Shown piece by piece: positions 35,283-45,124 of a stretch of 64,000 nt of DNA. Source of the DNA: Bacteroidota bacterium. GTDB lineage: Bacteria; Bacteroidota; Bacteroidia; Bacteroidales; Lentimicrobiaceae. The DNA lies in the NCBI GenBank assembly GCA_023434665.1, contig JAEYSM010000006.1:8210-72209 (forward strand). Direction: 5' to 3'. A program made the position numbers and the translations under genes. The notes under the pieces were generated by a model. It searched no databases. It was not told where the DNA came from and saw only the letters and a list, made by a program, of their open reading frames with translations. The first letter of the stretch is position 1; the number at the start of each line of letters is the position of its first letter.

Positions 35283-37196
35283 TTATAACATGACACCAAG
35301 CTTTTGCTGAAATCTATACATTGTTTCAAAAGCATTGCTCCGCACATGGATAAATTCATCAACTCCAGCTTGCTTCAAACTGTCTAAGATATCTTTTGGA
35401 TAACCGGCCACAACAACCTGTTTTTCTGAATCAGCCGACTTTATTGCTTGGGCAATTCCAGGTCCTATTTCAGCATATTCTTCATCTGAGCTGCAGATAA
35501 CAATAATCTCAGCTTCAGATTTAAGCGCTGCATTTACCCCATCTTCCGGAGTGCTGAATCCTAAATTGTCAATAATTTTATATCCCGCAACTCCAAAGAA
35601 ACCGGAACTAAAAGCTGCTCTGGCTTTTCTCATTGCAAGATTTCCGATGGTGAACATAAAGACAGATGGACGTTTGTTACCTTCATTTTCCCAAATCTCT
35701 GTAGCAAGTCTCAAATCTTCAAAATCATCGCTTGCTCTGGCTATCTGAAGTGTCTGGAATCTTGGATCTTCTTTCGAAGTAAATTCCTGGTATTCTTCTT
35801 CTTCCGACTCCTCCTCCATCTGAATCTTACTTAGCATATTCTCATTAAGATTAGGATGTTGGTTTGTTCCTAATATAAGTGTACGACGGTTGGCTATGTC
35901 ATCTTTCTTACGCGAAGCTTCTTCAGCAACCTTACCCTGTATGAATCCATTCTTTATGGCATTAAGCATACCACCCATATCTTCTATTTCGAGGAATAAC
36001 TTCCATGCAGCTTCTGCAATTGATGCAGTGAGACTTTCAATATAATAGGAGCCTGCAGAAGGATCAATTACTTTATCAAGATTAGCCTCCTCTTTTAATA
36101 TAATCTGCTGATTTCGTGCAATCCTCAATGAAAATTCATCCGGCTCCTGATAATTCATATCAAACGGAAGAACTGTAATTATATCAGCACCTCCAATTGC
36201 TGCTGACATCGCCTCAGTGGTAGTTCGAAGCATATTAACATATGGATCGTAGATAGTCTTATTCCAGTTGGCTGTCATTGAGTGTATGTACATTTTTGCA
36301 GAATCCGCTGTTTCAGGATCATACTGCTCCACAATTTTTGCCCAGAGTAACCTTGCAGCACGAAGTTTTGCAATTTCCATGAAGTAATTGCCACTAACTG
36401 CAAAAAGGAAGACCATCTTTTTGGCAACCTCGTCAATATTAAATCCTTTCGAAGTGTACCATGATAGATATTCATTACCAGCTGCTAAAGAAAAAGCCAG
36501 TTCCTGAACCAATGAAGATCCAGCATTGTGGAAATACTGGCCATTAACACTTAAAACCTTGAACTCACTATTGTCTAGTGATGCTTTTAATAATTCAACC
36601 CCTTGATTCAGATCATCACTCTCGTTAGAATAAAAATGTCCATTTATTAAGAAATAACTTAATGGATCAAAATCCAGTGTACCCTTGAATTCTTTGAAAT
36701 CAATTCCTAAACTTTGATAAACTTCAATAATTATTTTTAAAAGAGTTTGATAAGAAGGCGCACTGTTAAAGCATAGTGTTGCTTTGCTGAGGTCAAGACC
36801 TTTGAGCATTTCCTTCAATAAAGCAGCAGAATCAATATTGGATGAATTCAAAAGTAAAGCTTCAGCACCTCTTTCAAGCGCCTCTTTAGCAAGAGCGTTT
36901 GCTTTGGCAGGATTGGGGGTCTCCAAATCTTGCCCTATCAACCATTTGTTAGTTTCAGAAACAGTCCCCCTTGTAAACGGAAACTCACCAGGAAGATTAG
37001 AAAGCATTTCCTTAAGACCATTGAGATCTTCTGAACGATAATAAGGCTTAACCTTAAAACCTTCAGCTGTTCTCCAGATTAGCTTCTTCTCATAATCTGC
37101 CCCTTTTAGGTCTTCCTGTATTTTCGCTTCCCATTGTTCGGTTGAGACCGGAGGAAATTCCGAAAATAAACCATCGGGCTTTTTGTCCTTTTCCAT
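35283..37196 (-). CDS. mutA: Methylmalonyl-CoA mutase, small subunit
   Basis: 637 residues, homologous over its length to the large subunit (TIM-barrel part LRAARLLWAKIVEQYDPE, RIARNQQIILKEEANLDKVIDPSAGSYYIESLT). The cobalamin motif is lost: GNLAMRKARAAF stands where MutB has GQDGHDRGAKVV. That is normal for this non-catalytic partner, which supports the heterodimer. First gene of a two-gene operon with MutB. A TACCTTTG element about 100 bases upstream is a likely promoter. Confidence 0.95.
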   Translation of the reverse strand: MEKDKKPDGLFSEFPPVSTEQWEAKIQEDLKGADYEKKLIWRTAEGFKVKPYYRSEDLNGLKEMLSNLPGEFPFTRGTVSETNKWLIGQDLETPNPAKANALAKEALERGAEALLLNSSNIDSAALLKEMLKGLDLSKATLCFNSAPSYQTLLKIIIEVYQSLGIDFKEFKGTLDFDPLSYFLINGHFYSNESDDLNQGVELLKASLDNSEFKVLSVNGQYFHNAGSSLVQELAFSLAAGNEYLSWYTSKGFNIDEVAKKMVFLFAVSGNYFMEIAKLRAARLLWAKIVEQYDPETADSAKMYIHSMTANWNKTIYDPYVNMLRTTTEAMSAAIGGADIITVLPFDMNYQEPDEFSLRIARNQQIILKEEANLDKVIDPSAGSYYIESLTASIAEAAWKLFLEIEDMGGMLNAIKNGFIQGKVAEEASRKKDDIANRRTLILGTNQHPNLNENMLSKIQMEEESEEEEYQEFTSKEDPRFQTLQIARASDDFEDLRLATEIWENEGNKRPSVFMFTIGNLAMRKARAAFSSGFFGVAGYKIIDNLGFSTPEDGVNAALKSEAEIIVICSSDEEYAEIGPGIAQAIKSADSEKQVVVAGYPKDILDSLKQAGVDEFIHVRSNAFETMYRFQQKLGVML

Positions 37197-37295
37197 ATTG
37201 TTATTTAATGATATAGATATAGAATTTTACTTTTGTTTATCTTAGAGTATTATAATGAAACATTAAGCACAAATGCTTGTTTCTGAAATTCGGTG

Positions 37296-37303
37296 CAAAG
37301 GTA
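37296..37303 (-). promoter_or_regulatory. -7 promoter element (TACCTTTG) of mutAB
   Basis: TACCTTTG on the minus strand fits TAnnTTTG, with TTTG 12 bases upstream of it. It would start a leader of about 93 bases before mutA. No B12 riboswitch motif is seen in that leader. Confidence 0.45.
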
Positions 37304-37347
37304 TGGGTTTTTAAACAAATCATAAGTTTAAAATTATAATAATACAG

Positions 37348-38199
37348 ATGAAAGCAGCTATAAGTGGAGCTTCAGGATTAATCGGGACAAGGCTCGCTGA
37401 ACACCTTTCTGAAGGTGGTTATGAAACTATAAAGCTTTCGCGCAATGATCTGTTACTTTCAGATCAGGAATTAAGTGACAAATTAATAGGATGCAGAGTA
37501 ATTATCAATCTTGCCGGGGCTCCCATTATAGCACGTCACACTCCGACATACAAAATTGAACTTTACAACTCCCGCATAAATACAACCAAAAAGCTGGTTA
37601 ACGCAATTAAATTAATGGGCATTCCTCCGGTTCAATTATTCTCAGCATCAGCAATGGGTATTTATAGCCATGATAAAGTACATACTGAAAATTCAACTGA
37701 CTTTGCAAATGATTTTCTTGGTAAGCTATGCCAGGATTGGGAAAATGAAGCTTTAAAAGCTCAACAAATCTGTCGTGTAGTTATAACACGTTTTGGAATT
37801 GTCCTGGATGCAGAAAAAGGAGCTTTACCCACCATGCTATTACCATTTAAAATTGGAGTGGGTGGAAAAATTGGCAGTGGAAAGCAAATGTTTTCCTGGA
37901 TTCACATCATGGACCTTGTTAAGGTATTCTCTCATTTAATTTTAAATCAAAAAGAAGGAATATACAATGTAGCATCTCCCGGTTATCTTCGAAACTCCCA
38001 GCTTACCAAAGCTATTGCTTCCATACTTAAAAAACCTTCCTTTATGACAGTACCTGAATTTGCATTGCGGATTATTTATGGAGATGGTGCCAAAAGTCTT
38101 ACATCAGGACAAGCTGCCTACCCTGAGCGGCTTTTGAATGAAGGATTTGAATTCCGTTACAGAACAATTGAGGAAGCGCTTTTCGATCTGATTTCATAA
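37348..38199 (+). CDS. TIGR01777 family SDR-like protein (epimerase/YfcH-like)
   Basis: 283 residues. The NAD(P)-binding loop GASGLIG is at 7-13 of an atypical extended SDR fold. INLAGAPI, SASAMGIYS, RFGIVLDAEKGALP and GSGKQMFSWIHIMDL are in the family order, and the C-terminal DUF1731-like tail ends with PERLLNEGFEFRYRTIEEAL. Related YfcH and plant/cyanobacterial SulA-type proteins have poorly known functions. Cytoplasmic. It diverges from mutA and precedes the tricorn-like gene in the same direction with a 93-base gap, so co-transcription is possible. Confidence 0.9.
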   Translation: MKAAISGASGLIGTRLAEHLSEGGYETIKLSRNDLLLSDQELSDKLIGCRVIINLAGAPIIARHTPTYKIELYNSRINTTKKLVNAIKLMGIPPVQLFSASAMGIYSHDKVHTENSTDFANDFLGKLCQDWENEALKAQQICRVVITRFGIVLDAEKGALPTMLLPFKIGVGGKIGSGKQMFSWIHIMDLVKVFSHLILNQKEGIYNVASPGYLRNSQLTKAIASILKKPSFMTVPEFALRIIYGDGAKSLTSGQAAYPERLLNEGFEFRYRTIEEALFDLIS

Positions 38200-38292
38200 T
38201 AAAAATCAGAAAAAATTAATCCTTTTTACAATATTCTGTAATTTGGTAGCCGCAAACTATCACTTCAATACTTATTTCTTAAATCTATTACA

Positions 38293-41200
38293 ATGAAATT
38301 CTTTAAAGAACTTTTGCTATTTGCATGGCTTGCAATAGGTGCATTGCCTGTTCTGGCCCTCGAAGATGCTCGCTTACTGCGCTTTCCCGACATTAACAAA
38401 GATCTTGTTGCCTTTGTATATGCCGGCGATATCTGGACTGTTGAATCGACCGGTGGAAATGCTCGTCGATTAACCTCTCATGAAGGTTTTGAATTATTCC
38501 CAAAGATTTCACCTGATGGGGAATGGATAGCATTTTCTGCTGAATATTCAGGTTCCAGACAAGTTTATGTAATTCCATCAAAAGGTGGCACTCCACGTCA
38601 ATTGACTTTCTACAATTCGGTAGGTGTAATGCCTCCAAGAGGTGGGTTCGATAATGTTGTACTTGATTGGACTTCAGATAGTAAGCAGATTCTATTCAGA
38701 GGAAACCGTACTTCTTTCGGCGACCGGAATGGAAAGTACTTTCTGGTTAGTCTTGATGGTGGATTGGAAACACCGCTCGAAATTGTAAATGGAGGTTTTG
38801 CCGCTCTTTCACCGGATAATTCTAAAATCTGTTTCACTCCAGTAGACAGGGAATTCCGAACATGGAAAAGATACAAAGGAGGAAGGGCTACAGAACTATG
38901 GATTTATGATCTGAAAAATCACAGCTCAGAACAATTAACAAGTTTTGCTGGTGCAGATCAATGGCCTGTATGGTTTGGTAACAATATATACTATGCTTCA
39001 GATAAAGACCTTAAACTTAACATTTATAAATACGATCAATCTACACGACAGACTGAACAAATGACCTTTCATAAAGATTTTGATGTTATGTGGCCATCCG
39101 GCGATAACGGACAATTGGTTTATGAAAACGGCGGATATCTCTACAAATTAAACCTTAACACAGGCGCTAATGAGCGAATAGTGGTAAACATAAATTTCGA
39201 TAATCCAAATTTAATACCCTACTTTAAAAATGTTAAAGACAATATTATAAGTTTTGACATCTCGCCTACAGGTAAAAGGGCATTATTTGAAGCAAGAGGT
39301 GATATATTTTCAATCCCGGCTGAACATGGAGAAATTATAAATCTTACAAACAGCCAGGGTGTAAGAGATATGTATCCTTCATGGTCTCCTGATGGAAAAT
39401 TCATAAGCTATATATCTGATGCTTCAGGTGAATATGAAATATATCTGCTTGAAAATAAAAAAGGAACAGAACCCAAACAACTTACAACTGGTTCCAAAGC
39501 ATGGAAATATCCACCAACATGGTCACCTGATAGTAAATTTCTGGCATACTCCGATAGGAATATGAAACTCTGGTTACTCGATGTAAAATCAGGGAAAGAA
39601 ACCGAAATAAACACAGCAACGATTAATGAAATAAGGGAATATTCTTTTTCACCTGATTCAAAATGGGTTACCTATACAAGAGAAGGAAGTAATGGGTTGT
39701 CAGCCATTTGGGTTTACAATATTGCAGAATCCAAAAATTATCAATTGACCGACAATACTTTTAATGACATGTCGCCGGTCTTTTCAAGAGATGGTAATTA
39801 TATCTTCTTTGCATCTGATAGAGATTTTAATCTTGAATTTTCAAGCTTTGAGTTCGACTACCTTTATACAAAAGCGACCAGACTTTATGCTATGGTATTG
39901 AAAAAAGATGGTCCACCACTTGTAAAAAAGAAAGTTGACATTGAACCTGTTGCTGAGACTGAAGATATTACTAGTGTTGGTGATCAAAAAGCTAAGAAGA
40001 ATAATGCCGGCTCTAATCAAAAATCTACAGAACCAGGCATTTCCGACAAAAAGCCGATAGCAAGTGTAGTTATCGATACCGAAAATATAACACGCCGCAT
40101 TGTCGCTCTTCCGGTTCAATCAGGAAATTTCGGGAATTTACTTGCTGTCGATGGTGGATTGGTATATTCTTCTGATAATAAATTGATGTTTTACAATCAG
40201 GAAGAAGAAAAAACAGTTGAAATTCTGGACAAAGGATTCATCGCTTCAGTTAGCGCAGATGGAAAGAATCTTATCTACCGCTCAGGGAAAGATTATGGAA
40301 TTATCAAAGTGAAAGAAGGACAAAAAGCACCAGCCGGTAAACTCAATCTCGACAATCTTGAGATGAGAATTGATCCACGCAAAGAATGGAATCAAATATA
40401 TACTGATGCTTGGAGAATTTTCAGGGATTTCTTCTATGTAAATAATCTTCATGGCGTTGACTGGCCTGGAATTAAGGAACTTTACAGTCCGCTGCTTCCT
40501 TCAGTTGCTCATAGAGCCGATCTCGATTATATACTTTCGGAAATAGTTGCCGAAACAAATACTGGCCATGCTTATGTGGATTGGGGTGATTTCCCTAAAG
40601 CTAAAAGAGTTGAAGGTGGACTTCTTGGTGCTGAATTAGTACCTGATCCACAGGCTGGAATGTACAAAATTGGCAAAATTTATGATAGCGAAAACTGGAA
40701 TAACGAAAGAAGATCTCCATTACGTGACCTGGGCGTTAATGTTAATGAAGGTGATTATATTATCAGTATTAATGGTAGACCATTATCAATTAATGACAAT
40801 CCTTATGAGTTTCTTGAAAACACTGCCAATAGAACTATTGAACTTGAAGTAAGTAATAAAGCAGATGCAAAAGGTACCAGAATTGAAACGATTCGCCCCA
40901 TAAGCAGTGAGCTTGAATTAATGTACTACGATTGGGTAAATGAACGCAGAGCACTCGTTGATAAATTATCAGGTGGCAGAATCGGTTATATCCATGTGCC
41001 AAACACAGCAGTTGAAGGTAACAGAGAATTATACAGAGGAATGTACACCTACCATGATAAAGAAGCTCTGATAATTGATGACCGTTACAATGGTGGTGGC
41101 TTTATTCCTGATAGAATGGCTGATCTGCTTGACCGCAAAACACTAAGCTACTGGCATCGAAATGGTTTGCAGCCAGGAAAAGCGCCGGGTGTTGCTCATG

Positions 41201-41601
41201 ACGGCCCAAAAGTGATGTTGATTAATGGATATTCTTCATCAGGAGGAGATGCCTTCCCTTATTATTTTAAGAAACTTGGTTTGGGAAAATTAATTGGAAC
41301 AAGAACATGGGGAGGCCTCGTGGGTATTTCACGTAACGCTTCACTTGTTGATGGTGGTTATATTTCAGTACCACGCTTTGGAATCTTTGACGAAAATGAG
41401 CAATGGATTATTGAAGGTATTGGTGTTTATCCTGATATAGAAGTTGTTGATCGTCCAGAACAATTAGCAAAAGGTATTGATCCGGGTATCGAAAGAGCAG
41501 TAAAAGAGCTTTTAGATCAACTCGAGAAAAATCCTGTGAAGAAAATCAGTCCTCCGCCTCCACCAGACAGAAGCAAATGGATCGAGTTTGAAATAAAGTA
41601 A
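38293..41601 (+). CDS. Tricorn-like S41 peptidase with N-terminal propellers
   Basis: 1102 residues with signal peptide ending ALPVLA. About 25-540 form two WD40-like propellers rich in SPDG/SPDS turns (KISPDGEWIAFSA, WSPDGKFISYIS, FSPDSKWVTYT). A charged linker at about 555-595 follows, then the C1 helical domain with the catalytic His region ETNTGHAYVDWG. A PDZ domain lies near 765-850. The S41 core has DDRYNGGGF and nucleophile Ser983 in SSSGGD. The C-terminus PPPPPDRS is proline-rich. Tricorn degrades oligopeptides; in Bacteroidota these are periplasmic. Together with the oligopeptidase and DPP11 it fits peptide use. Confidence 0.93.
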   Translation: MKFFKELLLFAWLAIGALPVLALEDARLLRFPDINKDLVAFVYAGDIWTVESTGGNARRLTSHEGFELFPKISPDGEWIAFSAEYSGSRQVYVIPSKGGTPRQLTFYNSVGVMPPRGGFDNVVLDWTSDSKQILFRGNRTSFGDRNGKYFLVSLDGGLETPLEIVNGGFAALSPDNSKICFTPVDREFRTWKRYKGGRATELWIYDLKNHSSEQLTSFAGADQWPVWFGNNIYYASDKDLKLNIYKYDQSTRQTEQMTFHKDFDVMWPSGDNGQLVYENGGYLYKLNLNTGANERIVVNINFDNPNLIPYFKNVKDNIISFDISPTGKRALFEARGDIFSIPAEHGEIINLTNSQGVRDMYPSWSPDGKFISYISDASGEYEIYLLENKKGTEPKQLTTGSKAWKYPPTWSPDSKFLAYSDRNMKLWLLDVKSGKETEINTATINEIREYSFSPDSKWVTYTREGSNGLSAIWVYNIAESKNYQLTDNTFNDMSPVFSRDGNYIFFASDRDFNLEFSSFEFDYLYTKATRLYAMVLKKDGPPLVKKKVDIEPVAETEDITSVGDQKAKKNNAGSNQKSTEPGISDKKPIASVVIDTENITRRIVALPVQSGNFGNLLAVDGGLVYSSDNKLMFYNQEEEKTVEILDKGFIASVSADGKNLIYRSGKDYGIIKVKEGQKAPAGKLNLDNLEMRIDPRKEWNQIYTDAWRIFRDFFYVNNLHGVDWPGIKELYSPLLPSVAHRADLDYILSEIVAETNTGHAYVDWGDFPKAKRVEGGLLGAELVPDPQAGMYKIGKIYDSENWNNERRSPLRDLGVNVNEGDYIISINGRPLSINDNPYEFLENTANRTIELEVSNKADAKGTRIETIRPISSELELMYYDWVNERRALVDKLSGGRIGYIHVPNTAVEGNRELYRGMYTYHDKEALIIDDRYNGGGFIPDRMADLLDRKTLSYWHRNGLQPGKAPGVAHDGPKVMLINGYSSSGGDAFPYYFKKLGLGKLIGTRTWGGLVGISRNASLVDGGYISVPRFGIFDENEQWIIEGIGVYPDIEVVDRPEQLAKGIDPGIERAVKELLDQLEKNPVKKISPPPPPDRSKWIEFEIK

Positions 41602-41632
41602 TTTATAGGTTAGTTAATACGATCATACGCTA

Positions 41633-43468
41633 ATGTACGACCTTCCGAATCTTGATAAGAACAACGCTGAATTCAATTTTGCATTAGATTTCGTAATGCA
41701 AACAAGTCGGCTTGTTTATCTAACCGGTAAGGCAGGAACTGGAAAAACCACATTCCTGCGATACCTACAGACGGTTTGTTCTAAGCGTATGGTCGTTCTT
41801 GCTCCTACCGGAGTTGCTGCAATTAATGCAGGTGGACAGACTATACACTCATTTTTTAATATTAAGCCGAGTGTTTATGTGCCAGGGGACAAACGCTTAA
41901 GGAATACCGTCCCCTCCAGAGATGAGGATAAAACAATGATAACTGATCATTTCAGGTATCAAAGAGAAAAACTGGAGCTTATCAGGAACCTCGAACTTCT
42001 TATTATTGACGAAATATCAATGGTAAGATGCGATTTGCTGGATGTGATTGATCAGATTCTTAGGTTTGTAAGAAAAAGATTCTTTACTCCATTTGGCGGT
42101 GTGCAGGTTCTACTCATTGGTGACACATTCCAATTACCTCCTATCGCAAATATGGACGACTGGAGTATACTTTCTTCTTTTTACAGTAGTCCACATTTTT
42201 TCAGCTCAAAAGTGATGCAAACTGTTAAACCGGTCTATATAGAACTGAAGAAAATATATCGCCAAAAGGACAATAATTTCATTGAGCTCCTTAACAGAAT
42301 TAGAATAAATAAACTTCACTTTGACGATATCAGAGTTCTGAATAGCAGGTTTCTTCATGGTTTTGATCCCGAAGATGCAGATGATTATATTATACTTGCT
42401 TCTCATAATAGAATGGTTGTAGAAACCAATCAAAGGAGGCTCGAAGCACTTCCCGGAGAACACTGGCTTTTTGAAGCTGATGTTGAAGGTATATTCCCTG
42501 AAGGCAATTTTCCGGCCGACCGATTGCTAAAAGTTAAAAAAGAAGCGCAAATTATGATGTTGCGTAACGACAGAAACAGGAGATACTTTAATGGGAAGAT
42601 CGGACACATTGAGAGCATTTCCGAAAATTCAATAAAGGTAAAGTTTGCCGAAGGAAATACTGTAGATGTCCTAAGGGAAACCTGGGATAATATCAGATAT
42701 AAATGGGACCCCAAAAATAAAAAGGTAGTGGAAGAAAGTATAGGCACTTTCCTTCAATTCCCTTTAAAGCTGGCATGGGCGATTACTGTTCATAAGAGTC
42801 AGGGTTTGACATTTGACAAAGTAATTGCTGATGTGAATGAAGCTTTTACACATGGACAGGTTTATGTGGCTCTCAGCAGATGCACAAGCTTTCAGGGATT
42901 ATTGCTCAGGACACCCATGGCATCAAATGCTATCAAAACCGATACTGCTGTCTTAAAATTTGCTACCCTCGAAACACCTGACACAATTTTGCTGAAAGAA
43001 CTCGAAAAAAGTAAGAATAACTATTATCTGAAGACTGCACTAAGAGCCTGGATTCATCTTGAGGTAAACCTTGCAATAGATAGTTTTGTACTTTACCTTG
43101 AACGCAATGATTCAAATCCAGGGAAAGCTTATGCTTTATGTTCTTTTGCCTGTGCACGGTTTTTACGAAAATCAGCAGCAGTTTATGAAGTAGCATCAAC
43201 TAAATTATCAGATGCCGAGCTTTTATTGCTGAATGAAAAGGAACAAAAACGACGCGACAGAGCGATTGATTCTCTCTTAAAAGCAGGCATCTCACAGGGC
43301 AAGGCACTTAATGACCTGTTTGAAAAAATACAGGAGGACGAAAACGCTGAAGAAGTACTTGCCCGGTTTAGTTATGATATTGAGAATATTACAAACCAAT
43401 TGTCAGTTCTTTTAAAGAATAGAAAATCAACGGGTGCGAAAACCTCCAAAATTAATAAAGTAAAATAA
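41633..43468 (+). CDS. PIF1-like superfamily 1B helicase
   Basis: 611 residues. Walker A is GKAGTGKTT (32-40), motif Ia VVLAPTGVAAINAGG, Walker B LLIIDEISMV, motif III LIGDTFQLPPI, motif IV near IYRQ, and motifs V-VI WAITVHKSQGLTFDK and VYVALSRC. This set identifies the PIF1/RecD-like 5'-3' DNA helicases. About 150 C-terminal residues after motif VI are helical and charged and may be a helix-turn-helix accessory domain. PIF1 enzymes unwind G-quadruplexes and stalled forks. It begins 31 bases after the tricorn-like gene. Confidence 0.92.
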   Translation: MYDLPNLDKNNAEFNFALDFVMQTSRLVYLTGKAGTGKTTFLRYLQTVCSKRMVVLAPTGVAAINAGGQTIHSFFNIKPSVYVPGDKRLRNTVPSRDEDKTMITDHFRYQREKLELIRNLELLIIDEISMVRCDLLDVIDQILRFVRKRFFTPFGGVQVLLIGDTFQLPPIANMDDWSILSSFYSSPHFFSSKVMQTVKPVYIELKKIYRQKDNNFIELLNRIRINKLHFDDIRVLNSRFLHGFDPEDADDYIILASHNRMVVETNQRRLEALPGEHWLFEADVEGIFPEGNFPADRLLKVKKEAQIMMLRNDRNRRYFNGKIGHIESISENSIKVKFAEGNTVDVLRETWDNIRYKWDPKNKKVVEESIGTFLQFPLKLAWAITVHKSQGLTFDKVIADVNEAFTHGQVYVALSRCTSFQGLLLRTPMASNAIKTDTAVLKFATLETPDTILLKELEKSKNNYYLKTALRAWIHLEVNLAIDSFVLYLERNDSNPGKAYALCSFACARFLRKSAAVYEVASTKLSDAELLLLNEKEQKRRDRAIDSLLKAGISQGKALNDLFEKIQEDENAEEVLARFSYDIENITNQLSVLLKNRKSTGAKTSKINKVK

Positions 43469-43504
43469 AGTTCAGATTATTGGCGGATGTAAGAGGTTTA
43501 TGTT

Positions 43505-44224
43505 TTATTCAAGGTCAATGTTAGGCTGAACCTTTAGTTCCATACTATTTAATTCAAGTGCAATCAGGTTTCCATAACCGGCTTTATGTGCCATGTAGCA
43601 TCCGTTATCAAGATCAATAAAAGGATAGCTATCGGATTTAATTGTAAGATCAATGAAGTCGAGACTGACAGGCACATGTCCATGAATGAGCTTACGATAT
43701 CCAATCTTTTCAGGTACCACCTTATATTCTCTGATCCAGGTCATTGCCTGTGTATCCTGTAATGGGTCCTCCAATTCGAAATTCAGCCCGGCATGTACGA
43801 TAAAAAAATTGTCGGTCTCATAATATAAGGGCCTTTGGTTAATCCAATCAATATATATTATTGGGATGTCAAGCAAATTTTCAACTCCAAAACTTTGAAT
43901 TGCTTCCTTTCCGCCATGCCTGCTCCACATTTCTAAATTCTTATTCGATTCTTTAAAAAACCAGTAGCTTTTCAATTGTTTCTCAGCTTCGTATGCTTTT
44001 ACCATGAACTCTTCATGGTTACCTCTGAGTGCAACAATTGAAAAGCCCTGTTCTTCAAGACCCATTACATAGTCAAGAACACTTTTTGAGCCGGGCCCCC
44101 TATCGATATAATCACCTAAAAAAATTAATTTATCTTCCTTCGATGGAATTATTAAATTTTCAATTAGATATCGGAGTGTATTATAACAACCGTGGATATC
44201 AGAAATCACCCAACATTTGCTCAT
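43505..44224 (-). CDS. Metallophosphatase of the PPP family (ApaH/PrpE/PP1-like)
   Basis: 239 residues. The metal-binding and catalytic motifs are in order: SDIHGC at 8-13, GDYIDRGPG near 38, RGNHEEF near 72, then IVHAGLN and HGHVPV. This is the set of bacterial serine/threonine protein phosphatases and Ap4A hydrolases. Choice between protein phosphatase and dinucleotide hydrolase cannot be made from sequence. The gene lies 21 bases downstream of gpmA on the same strand, so the two are probably one transcription unit. It converges with the helicase gene. Confidence 0.88.
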   Translation of the reverse strand: MSKCWVISDIHGCYNTLRYLIENLIIPSKEDKLIFLGDYIDRGPGSKSVLDYVMGLEEQGFSIVALRGNHEEFMVKAYEAEKQLKSYWFFKESNKNLEMWSRHGGKEAIQSFGVENLLDIPIIYIDWINQRPLYYETDNFFIVHAGLNFELEDPLQDTQAMTWIREYKVVPEKIGYRKLIHGHVPVSLDFIDLTIKSDSYPFIDLDNGCYMAHKAGYGNLIALELNSMELKVQPNIDLE

Positions 44225-44245
44225 CTGTGTTCTGCCTGGGAGATG

Positions 44246-44995
44246 TTATCGCTTCTTTTTAGCCTGATTTGCCACTTCTTCCATCAACTTCTTGATAACT
44301 TCAGGATCGCCCAGGAAATAATCTTTTGTCAGGTTCAACTGATTATCAAATTCAAAAACATAGGGAATTCCGGTAGGAAGATTCAGGCTCACTATATCTT
44401 CTTCACTGATGTTTTTGAGATATTTAATAACAGCTCTCAAACTATTACCATGAGCCGCAACCAATACTTCGTCATGAGTTTTAAGAGACTCGCGAATTTC
44501 ATTTTCCCAATACGGAATCATTCTACCCACTGTTTCTTTGAGTGATTCAGTCAGAGGAATTAATTCGGGATTTTCATTCTTATATCGTGGATCTAGGCGG
44601 GGATTTCTTTCATCATTATCACCCACAGGAGCAGGGGGAACATCATAGCTGCGTCGCCATATAAGTACTTGCTCATCACCATATTTTTCAGCCATTTCAG
44701 ATTTGTTAAGCCCCTGAAGGCTCCCATAATGCTTTTCATTCAGACGCCAGCTTTTTTTGACCGGAATCCACATTAAATCCATTTCTTCCAGAACATAATT
44801 CAAGGTCTTGATGGCCCGCTTTAGATATGATGTGTAAGCAATGTCAAATCTGAATCCTTTTTCTTTCAGAACTTTTCCCGCTTCTTTAGCCTCATTTATT
44901 CCACGCTCCGAAAGATCAACATCGGTCCAACCTGTAAATCGATTTTCTTTGTTCCATGTACTTTCTCCATGTCGTAACAAAACCAGTTTTTTCAT
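44246..44995 (-). CDS. gpmA: 2,3-bisphosphoglycerate-dependent phosphoglycerate mutase
   Basis: 249 residues, normal length. LVLLRHGESTWN places the phospho-accepting His at 9. ENRFTGWTDVDLSERG, YTSYLKRAIKTL, NEKHYGSLQGLNK and VAAHGNSLRAVIKYL complete the family signature. It interconverts 3- and 2-phosphoglycerate in glycolysis and gluconeogenesis. Start is the ATG at 44995, with a TAATTTTG promoter element about 40 bases upstream. Followed closely by the metallophosphatase. Confidence 0.97.
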   Translation of the reverse strand: MKKLVLLRHGESTWNKENRFTGWTDVDLSERGINEAKEAGKVLKEKGFRFDIAYTSYLKRAIKTLNYVLEEMDLMWIPVKKSWRLNEKHYGSLQGLNKSEMAEKYGDEQVLIWRRSYDVPPAPVGDNDERNPRLDPRYKNENPELIPLTESLKETVGRMIPYWENEIRESLKTHDEVLVAAHGNSLRAVIKYLKNISEEDIVSLNLPTGIPYVFEFDNQLNLTKDYFLGDPEVIKKLMEEVANQAKKKR

Positions 44996-45034
44996 GTCTC
45001 TTATGATTAATTAATAGATATCGGTTATTTTAAG

Positions 45035-45042
45035 CAAAATTA
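45035..45042 (-). promoter_or_regulatory. -7 promoter element (TAATTTTG) of gpmA
   Basis: TAATTTTG on the minus strand fits TAnnTTTG and ends 39 bases before the gpmA ATG. Confidence 0.5.
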
Positions 45043-45124
45043 GTCAATATTGGTTAATGATATACATGACAAGGAAATACCTAACTTCGCATCTTATTTT
45101 AAATGGCATTTCATCATATCCAAA

